Source: Nocardioides sp.
Lineage (GTDB): Bacteria > Actinomycetota > Actinomycetes > Propionibacteriales > Nocardioidaceae
NCBI GenBank assembly: GCA_023252065.1
Contig: JAHEXO010000068.1
Coordinates: forward strand, 1-8,146
Reading direction: 5' to 3'
DNA: 8,146 nt
Position numbers and translations under genes: made by a program. The notes below the pieces were generated by a model. That model saw only the letters and a list, made by a program, of their open reading frames with translations. It ran no database searches and had not been told where the DNA came from. This document shows, in pieces, positions 1 through 4,668 of the stretch; position 1 is the stretch's first letter; each line of letters starts with the position of its first letter.

Positions 1-29
1 GGGCGGCGCCCAAACGGCGAGGAGAGGGC

Positions 30-755
30 TCAGACGGTGAGGGTGCGGCCGAGCAAGGCGCGCAGCTCCACGAAGGAGCGCTCGGCGCCGGTCTCGTCGT
101 ACATCGAGGTGTCGTTCATGGTGTAGCCGTGCGGTGAGCCGGGGTAGATCTCGTTCGTGGCCGTCAGCCCGGCCTCCGCCAGGGCCCTCCCGAGCCGCTG
201 GACCGCCTCCGGCGTCATCGAGCGGTCCTGGTCGGCGTGCCCGAAGACGAACTCCGCTCGCGCCCGCGGAAGCCCGGCATGCGGGCTGTCGGGTTCGTCG
301 GTCACCAGCCCGCCTCCGTGGAAGCCGGCCGCCGCCACGACTGCCGGGTCGAGGTTGGCTGCTCGCACCGCGAGGCGCGCACCCATGCAGTAGCCGACCA
401 CGCCGACCTCGTCACCGGCGCAGTGCTCGCGCAGGGCGGCCAGGTAGCACGGGATGTCGCGGGTCATGGCGTCGGGGGTCAGCGCGCCGAGGCGGGGGCC
501 GACCAGCTCGAAGAACGCCTCGCGGGCGCCGGGGGCGGTCAGGTCGTCGTCCGGCGAGGTCTCTGCGGCGGTGCCGGAGCGGTAGAGGGTGTTCGGCGCC
601 AGCACGGTGTACCCCCACGCGGAGATCCGGTCGGCCATCCGCTCGATCTGCGGCCGCAGCCCGATCGCGTCGATGAAGAGCAGGACGCCGGGGCCGGAGC
701 CGGTCACGTAGGCCTCGGCGGTGCCGTCGGGCATCTCGATGTCGATGAGGGTCAC
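30..755 (-). CDS. Dienelactone hydrolase family alpha/beta hydrolase
   Basis: A 241-residue alpha/beta-hydrolase of the dienelactone hydrolase (DLH) family, close to the family's usual length. Known members hydrolyse lactones or esters with a Cys-Asp-His triad in the cytoplasm. Visible here: a nucleophile elbow GYCMG with Cys123, an Asp in GHADQD (Asp175, less likely Asp177), and a His in GSPHGY (His209). No signal peptide is seen, so it is probably cytosolic. The open frame runs much further upstream (to 1082), but that extension is low-complexity and lies opposite uppP, so I start at GTG 755, where the DLH-like sequence (VTLIDIEMPDG) begins. ATG seven codons later is the alternative. There is no clear Shine-Dalgarno sequence before the GTG. 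It is transcribed divergently from uppP. The substrate cannot be told from sequence; no catechol-pathway neighbours are visible, so a role in chloroaromatic degradation is not supported. Confidence 0.9.
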   Translation of the reverse strand: MTLIDIEMPDGTAEAYVTGSGPGVLLFIDAIGLRPQIERMADRISAWGYTVLAPNTLYRSGTAAETSPDDDLTAPGAREAFFELVGPRLGALTPDAMTRDIPCYLAALREHCAGDEVGVVGYCMGARLAVRAANLDPAVVAAAGFHGGGLVTDEPDSPHAGLPRARAEFVFGHADQDRSMTPEAVQRLGRALAEAGLTATNEIYPGSPHGYTMNDTSMYDETGAERSFVELRALLGRTLTV

Positions 756-762
756 GGCGCCG

Positions 763-768
763 AGGCTA
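763..768 (-). promoter_or_regulatory. Possible -10 element for a leaderless hydrolase transcript
   Basis: On the minus strand TAGCCT fits the actinobacterial -10 pattern TANNNT and ends 7 nt before the GTG start at 755. With no Shine-Dalgarno sequence in the gap, this is the arrangement expected if transcription begins at the start codon itself. No convincing -35 is seen 17-18 bp upstream (GTCCGG/GGTCCG). This is a short, weak match. Confidence 0.25.
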
Positions 769-812
769 GCCCCGGCGTCCTCGGGCCGGACCGGCGTCGC
801 ACGGTCAGGTTC

Positions 813-841
813 TTGACAGACAGCGACACCGACGATGGAGT
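813..841 (+). promoter_or_regulatory. Candidate housekeeping sigma promoter for uppP
   Basis: A perfect -35 hexamer TTGACA at 813-818 is followed after 17 bp by TGGAGT at 836-841, which matches the -10 consensus at only three of six positions. It lies 45 nt upstream of the uppP start, in the divergent gap, on the right strand. The strong -35 is notable in such GC-rich DNA; the weak -10 lowers confidence. Confidence 0.4.
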
Positions 842-885
842 GACTGCTCCTCGGCCTGACGGCCCCGCCCGACGGAAGGCCGCCC

Positions 886-1803
886 GTGCACCACCACCTG
901 AGCTGGCTCGAGGCCGTCGTCGTCGGGCTCCTGCAAGGCGTCTCGGAGCTGTTCCCCGTCTCCAGCCTCGGGCACAGCGTGCTGCTGCCGGCGGTGCTTG
1001 GGGGCGCCTGGGCCAGAGACCTGAACGTCTCCGCCCCGGAGTCGCCGTACCTCGCCTTCATCGTCGGCACCCACGTCGCCACGGCGATCGCGCTGCTGGT
1101 CTTCTACCGCCGCGACTGGGCGCGGCTGATCCGGGCACTCTTCTCCAGTCTGCGCCACCGCGGCGCCGGCACTCCCGATGAGCGCCTGATCTGGCAGCTG
1201 GTCGTGGGCACGATCCCCGTGGGCCTGGTCGGCCTGCTCTTCGAGCATTGGCTGCGTACGACGCTCGGGCGTCCGGTCCCGGCCGCGTGGTTCCTGATCG
1301 TGAACGGGCTGATCCTGCTCGGCATCGAGTGGTGGGCGGCGCGTCACCCGGTGACCGAGACCGTCCCGCCCGACATCCCCGGCGACGACGTCGCCGCCGG
1401 CATCGCCGCCGACGCCCGGCTCTCACGGATGTCGTTCGGTCGGGCGCTGGCGATCGGCAGCTTCCAGATCGCGGCGCTGGCGCCCGGCATCTCGCGTTCG
1501 GGCATCACCACCGCGGCCGGCATGCGGGCCGGCATCCGACGCGAGGACGCCCTCCGCTTCGCCTTCCTGCTGTCGACGCCGGTCATCCTGGCCGCCGGCG
1601 TGCTCAAGATCCCCGACCTCCTCGGGCCGCTCGGCGACGGCATCCGCCCGCAGGCGCTGTTCGGGTCGGTGGTGGCCGGGCTCGGTGCCTACGTCGCCGT
1701 GCGCTGGTTGACCCGCTGGGTGCACACCAACACGCTGCGGCCCTTCGGCTGGTACTGCGTGCTGGCCGGCATCGCCTGCCTGGTGCTGTTCGCGGTCCGC
1801 TGA
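886..1803 (+). CDS. uppP: Undecaprenyl-diphosphate phosphatase (UppP/BacA)
   Basis: Integral membrane enzyme that dephosphorylates undecaprenyl diphosphate to the lipid carrier used for peptidoglycan and other wall polymers; family members also confer bacitracin resistance. The first signature motif is at residues 17-30: Gln17, Glu21, PVSS (Ser27) and His30. Gln instead of Glu at position 17 is an accepted variant of the (E/Q)xxxE motif. The second signature, PGISRSGIT, is at 200-208 with the catalytic-type Arg204. Several hydrophobic membrane segments are visible (about 56-74, 103-120, 133-150, 186-200, 224-240, 259-272 and 288-303). At 305 residues it is longer than the roughly 270 usual for the family; much of the excess is a hydrophilic stretch at about 153-181, just before the second motif. 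The GTG start is supported by GGAAGG at 874-879, six nt upstream. It is not obviously cotranscribed with the sigma-factor operon, which begins 112 nt later. Confidence 0.95.
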   Translation: MHHHLSWLEAVVVGLLQGVSELFPVSSLGHSVLLPAVLGGAWARDLNVSAPESPYLAFIVGTHVATAIALLVFYRRDWARLIRALFSSLRHRGAGTPDERLIWQLVVGTIPVGLVGLLFEHWLRTTLGRPVPAAWFLIVNGLILLGIEWWAARHPVTETVPPDIPGDDVAAGIAADARLSRMSFGRALAIGSFQIAALAPGISRSGITTAAGMRAGIRREDALRFAFLLSTPVILAAGVLKIPDLLGPLGDGIRPQALFGSVVAGLGAYVAVRWLTRWVHTNTLRPFGWYCVLAGIACLVLFAVR

Positions 1804-1807
1804 CCCG

Positions 1808-1821
1808 GCGGACCCATCCGC
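1808..1821 (+). terminator. Short hairpin after uppP
   Basis: GCGGA (1808-1812) pairs with TCCGC (1817-1821) around a CCCA loop, starting 5 nt after the uppP stop codon. The stem is only 5 bp and no T-tract follows, so it is at best a weak terminator between uppP and the sigma operon. Confidence 0.25.
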
Positions 1822-1823
1822 GG

Positions 1824-1853
1824 CTGACGAGCGCGGCGTACGCACGATAGGTT
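1824..1853 (+). promoter_or_regulatory. Candidate promoter for the sigma/protease operon
   Basis: CTGACG (1824-1829, four of six matches to TTGACA) and TAGGTT (1848-1853, fits TANNNT) are separated by 18 bp, the usual spacing for actinobacterial housekeeping promoters. Transcription would start near 1860, leaving a leader of about 55 nt before the sigma-factor start. I saw no clear ECF-type GGAAC/CGT pair here; a GAAC at 1868-1871 lacks a partner at the right distance. Autoregulation by the encoded sigma factor is therefore not supported by a recognisable motif, but ECF motifs are group-specific and could be missed. Confidence 0.4.
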
Positions 1854-1915
1854 GCTCCCACGCCGCTGAACTTCGATGTATCAGGCCGCTCGGGCGCGCC
1901 TCCTCGGGGGATGTG

Positions 1916-2503
1916 ATGACCATGCATGGCGCACCGGGGGGCCCGACCTCCTCGGGGCTGTACGACGCCGCCACGGAAGCCTTCCGGCGCTGGCGTGACG
2001 GTGACGACGCGGCCCTCGACGACCTGGTCCGGGTGATGAGCCCGGTGCTGTGGCACGTCGTCCGCGCGACCGGCCTCGACAAGGAGACCGCGGAAGACGT
2101 CGTCCAGAACACCTGGCTCACGCTGGTCCGCTCGGCCGAGTCGGTCCGCGACGCCCAGGCGATCACCCGCTGGCTCTGCACCGCCGCCCGCCGCGAGGCC
2201 TGGCGGGTCAGCAAGGCCTCCACCCGCACCCGCCCGGTCGAGGACGAGGTGCTCGACGCGCGGATGCCGGCGCAGGTCTCGCCCGAGTCCGCGGTCGTCA
2301 CCGACGACGAGAACAACCGCCTGTGGCATGCCCTCGGCCGGCTCCCCGAGCGGTGCCAGAAGCTGCTCCGGATCGTGGCCTGGGAGCCACGACCGGACTA
2401 CTCGGCGGTCGCCGAGACCATGCAGATGCCCATCGGCAGCATCGGCCCGACGCGCCGGCGCTGCCTCGACAAGCTCCGCGTCGAGCTCGGAGGTGTGTCA
2501 TGA
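1916..2503 (+). CDS. ECF-type RNA polymerase sigma factor (sigma-70 family)
   Basis: A 195-residue two-domain sigma factor that would direct RNA polymerase core to a dedicated promoter set. Region 2 spans about residues 22-98 and contains the core-binding stretch AEDVVQNTWLTLV (59-71) followed by TRWLCTAARREAWR (84-97). After an acidic linker (about 108-132), region 4 covers about 133-190, with LGRLPERCQKLL (140-151) and a helix-turn-helix around 161-188 (DYSAVAETMQMP then RRRCLDKLR). There is no region 1 or 3, typical of ECF (group 4) factors. Three in-frame starts are close together (GTG 1913, ATG 1916, ATG 1922); GGGGG at 1906-1910 lies five nt before ATG 1916, so I prefer that one. The stop codon overlaps the next gene as ATGA, implying translational coupling. 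It is first in a four-gene operon with a small acidic protein, a subtilase and a TPR-CHAT protease, which suggests it acts in or is controlled by that system. Confidence 0.93.
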   Translation: MTMHGAPGGPTSSGLYDAATEAFRRWRDGDDAALDDLVRVMSPVLWHVVRATGLDKETAEDVVQNTWLTLVRSAESVRDAQAITRWLCTAARREAWRVSKASTRTRPVEDEVLDARMPAQVSPESAVVTDDENNRLWHALGRLPERCQKLLRIVAWEPRPDYSAVAETMQMPIGSIGPTRRRCLDKLRVELGGVS

Positions 2504-3006
2504 AGCTCTCGGACGAGGACCTCCTGGAGGCCGTCGCGTCTCTGTACGCCGCGTTCGACCCGGCGCCCGACGACCTGGCCGACGGCGTGCTCGCCCGGCT
2601 CGCGGTCGAGGACCTCGAGTCGGAGTACGAGCTGCTGACCCTGGTCGAGCGGGTCGACCTGGCGGCCGGCACCCGGTCCGGCACGGACACGACCACCGAC
2701 GGGGACGACGCGACGGTGGCGCTGGAGTTCGCCGGCACGTCCTACCGCGTGCTCGTGCGCATCTCGACCGTCGACGGCCATCGCCGGCTCGACGGCTGGG
2801 TGGTGCCGGCCGTACCCATGCACATCCTGGTCGGCCCTCCCGGCGAGGGCCTCGCGCACCTGCGCCAGAGTGCCGACGCCGACGACGACGGCCGCTTCGA
2901 GTTCCCGACCCCGATGACCGGTGAGGTCCGGCTGTGGCTCGTGCCGCAGGTCGCCGACCCCGCCTCCGCACCGCCGCCGTTCGTCACCCCGCCGTTCCTG
3001 ATCTAG
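2500..3006 (+). CDS. Small acidic, cysteine-free partner protein of the sigma factor
   Basis: A 168-residue soluble protein of unproven function. Residues 1-50 look helical and acidic (MKLSDEDLLEAVASLYAAFD, then DDLADGVLARLAVEDL). After a low-complexity Thr/Asp linker (about 58-71), residues 72-150 alternate in the way expected of a beta sandwich (TVALEFAG, YRVLVRIST, RRLDGWVVP, then DGRFEFP and GEVRLWLVP), resembling the small carboxypeptidase-regulatory-like beta domains I recall beside actinobacterial sigma factors (from memory, unsearched). The C-terminus is Pro-rich and ends FVTPPFLI. It has no cysteine, so it cannot be a zinc anti-sigma (ZAS) protein, and no membrane helix. The ATG overlaps the sigma stop by 4 nt and has GGAGG (2489-2493) six nt upstream. 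Position directly after an ECF sigma gene makes an anti-sigma or sigma-partner role plausible, and it could be a substrate of the downstream proteases; both are inference. Confidence 0.8.
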   Translation: MKLSDEDLLEAVASLYAAFDPAPDDLADGVLARLAVEDLESEYELLTLVERVDLAAGTRSGTDTTTDGDDATVALEFAGTSYRVLVRISTVDGHRRLDGWVVPAVPMHILVGPPGEGLAHLRQSADADDDGRFEFPTPMTGEVRLWLVPQVADPASAPPPFVTPPFLI

Positions 3007-3010
3007 GAGA
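3005..3010 (+). promoter_or_regulatory. Ribosome binding site overlapping the upstream stop codon
   Basis: AGGAGA begins within the TAG stop of the preceding gene and lies 10 nt before GTG 3021. It decides the subtilase start: the open frame extends upstream to 2934, but that part overlaps the preceding gene and lacks such a site. Confidence 0.6.
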
Positions 3011-3020
3011 CCATCGCCCT

Positions 3021-4661
3021 GTGAGCACCCCGCCGAGCAGAAACGACAACCTCGCCCCGCGTCGCGCCACCCGGCCCTCGACCATGAGAGAGCCCGTGGC
3101 ACCACCGGCGCACGTGCTCGCACAGGTCAACGGCCGGGTCCTCGACCCGGGTACGGCGCTCACGATCAAGGGCGTCCAACCGCAGTCCACCGTCTACGTC
3201 GGGCCGCGGATCACGATCTCCCGGAGCAGCGACGTCTACCGGGTCATCGAGCAGCTCTCCGAGGTCGCCGACGCACTCGGCTGGGAGCTCGACAGCGAAG
3301 ACGCCGAGCGCGAGCTCGCCGAGCACCGCAAGCGGCTCGGTCTGGTCCGCGTCGACCTCCAGGTCAAGAGCGAGCAGGTGGCGCTCGCCCCCGATGGCTG
3401 GGTGCTGCTGCAGCAGGCTCGCGCCCGCTTCGGCATCGAGGCGATGCGCGGAGTCGGGCTCGACCACGTGGTCACGTTCCGCGGCGGGATCGACCCGGAC
3501 CCCTACCACGACCCGGACCCTTACCACGACCCGGACCCCTACCACGACCCGGACCCCTACCACGACCCCGACCCCTACCACGACCCTGACACCGCCGGAG
3601 GTGGGTCCTCGGCGGCGATCGCGACCTACGCGCGGCAGGGCTCGGGCGGCCGGCAGCCCCTGGCCTACGTGGGTCCGAGACCGCGTCGGCATCCTGACGA
3701 CGAGTTCCTCGAGCATCGCCGTCCCGTGGTGGCCACCCTCGACACCGGGTGCGGCAAGCACTGGTGGCTGGACCACGTCGTGCGTCACGACATCGGGATC
3801 GACGGGCATGCGATCGGCTACGTCGACGACGCCACCGACGCCGAGAAGTGGCCCGACCAGTCCGGACCCCTCGACGGCGGCATCGACACCCTCGCCGGTC
3901 ACGGCACCTTCATCGCCGGCCTGGTCCACCAGGCCTGCCCCGACGCCGAGATCCACGCGTGGCGGATCGTCGGATCCGAGGGGCCGATCGTCGAGAGCGA
4001 CCTCATCGACGCGCTGGCCGACATCGCCGAGCTCGTACGTCGCCACCGCGACGGCGAGCAGGGCGGTTACCCGATCGACGTGCTCAACCTGTCGATGGGC
4101 TACTACCACGAGACGCCCGAGGACGAGCTGTTCGACCCGACGATGTACGACATCCTCCACCTGCTCGGGGAGTGCGGCACTGCCGTGGTCTGCTCGGCCG
4201 GCAACGACGCCACGGCGCGCCCGATGTTCCCCGCGGCGTTCTGGGAGTGGGCGGACGGTCTCGGGCCGATCGCCGACGACCCCGACGCCGTCCCGATCAC
4301 GTCGGTCGGCGCGCTGAACCCGAACGGCACCGACGCCTTGTTCTCCAACGCCGGCACCTGGGTGCGCGCCTACGCGCAGGGTGCGTCGGTGATGAGCACC
4401 ATCCCCTCGTTCCAAGGGGGCCTTCAGGCGATCGCCCGCACCGAGGCCTACCACCGGATCCGGGAGTCGGCCGACCCCGACGACTACACCAGTGGCTTCG
4501 CGCTGTGGAGCGGGACGTCGTTCTCGGCGCCCCTGTTCGCGGGCCGCGTGGCGCGTCGGCTGCTCGGCCTCACTCCGCCGCCGGGGAACGCGGAGCCGGT
4601 CGCGGATGCCGTGAGCCGGGGTCGAACGGCGGTGGCGGCCCAGATCGCCGCCACCCCATGA
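3021..4661 (+). CDS. Subtilisin-like (S8) serine protease with N-terminal extension and DPDPYH repeats
   Basis: A 546-residue S8 family peptidase with an intact triad: Asp241 (ATLDTGCG), His294 (GHGTFIAG), Ser500 (SGTSFSAP), plus the oxyanion Asn395 (CSAGND). The catalytic domain covers about 234-515. Ahead of it is a roughly 125-residue domain (about 30-155; starts near HVLAQVNGRVLDPG, ends near VTFRGG) that I do not recognise, then five exact Asp-Pro-Asp-Pro-Tyr-His units (158-187), then a Gly/Ser/Arg-rich linker (192-234). No signal peptide or membrane helix is visible, so unlike most subtilases it is probably cytoplasmic; the N-terminal part may act as a propeptide or a docking domain. 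The His-Ser distance (206 residues) exceeds that of classical subtilisin (157), with extra sequence around 457-492. GTG 3021 is chosen for its AGGAGA site; ATG 3084 is an alternative. It is 14 nt after the preceding gene and 7 nt before the CHAT gene, so it is surely cotranscribed. Likely a partner or target of the CHAT protease (inference). Confidence 0.95.
   Translation: MSTPPSRNDNLAPRRATRPSTMREPVAPPAHVLAQVNGRVLDPGTALTIKGVQPQSTVYVGPRITISRSSDVYRVIEQLSEVADALGWELDSEDAERELAEHRKRLGLVRVDLQVKSEQVALAPDGWVLLQQARARFGIEAMRGVGLDHVVTFRGGIDPDPYHDPDPYHDPDPYHDPDPYHDPDPYHDPDTAGGGSSAAIATYARQGSGGRQPLAYVGPRPRRHPDDEFLEHRRPVVATLDTGCGKHWWLDHVVRHDIGIDGHAIGYVDDATDAEKWPDQSGPLDGGIDTLAGHGTFIAGLVHQACPDAEIHAWRIVGSEGPIVESDLIDALADIAELVRRHRDGEQGGYPIDVLNLSMGYYHETPEDELFDPTMYDILHLLGECGTAVVCSAGNDATARPMFPAAFWEWADGLGPIADDPDAVPITSVGALNPNGTDALFSNAGTWVRAYAQGASVMSTIPSFQGGLQAIARTEAYHRIRESADPDDYTSGFALWSGTSFSAPLFAGRVARRLLGLTPPPGNAEPVADAVSRGRTAVAAQIAATP
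3492..3590 (+). repeat. 18-bp tandem repeat (5.5 copies) encoding DPDPYH
   Basis: Unit GACCCGGACCCCTACCAC repeated five full times (3492-3581) plus a 9-nt remnant (GACCCTGAC). It is in frame with the subtilase and encodes Asp-Pro-Asp-Pro-Tyr-His five times. Copies 1, 3 and 4 are identical; copy 2 has CCT for CCC and copy 5 has CCC for CCG, both silent. The period of six residues, with regularly placed Asp and His, could give an extended, metal-binding or spacer segment between the N-terminal domain and the protease domain. Near-identity suggests recent expansion by slippage, so copy number may vary between strains. Confidence 0.95.
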
Positions 4662-4668
4662 TGGGTGG

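Noticed and set aside
1..11. GGGC-GGC-GCCC palindrome as terminator of the hydrolase gene
   Set aside because: Only a 4-bp stem at the very edge of the window, expected often by chance at this GC content.
756..1082. 109-residue N-terminal extension of the hydrolase
   Set aside because: The extension lies antisense to the start of uppP, is unlike the DLH family and would make the protein far too long; family similarity begins at GTG 755.
237..1181. Plus-strand open frame of 314 residues across the hydrolase and uppP
   Set aside because: It crosses two well-supported genes and their divergent promoter gap, with low-complexity translation. A shadow.
1852..1884. Second promoter (TTGCTC with TGTATC) before the sigma gene
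   Set aside because: Spacing of 19 bp and poor hexamers; the pair at 1824-1853 is better, and neither half resembles an ECF promoter.
3492..3590. CRISPR-like array
   Set aside because: Units are contiguous 18-mers with no spacers, in frame within the subtilase; it is a coding tandem repeat. No cas genes are present.
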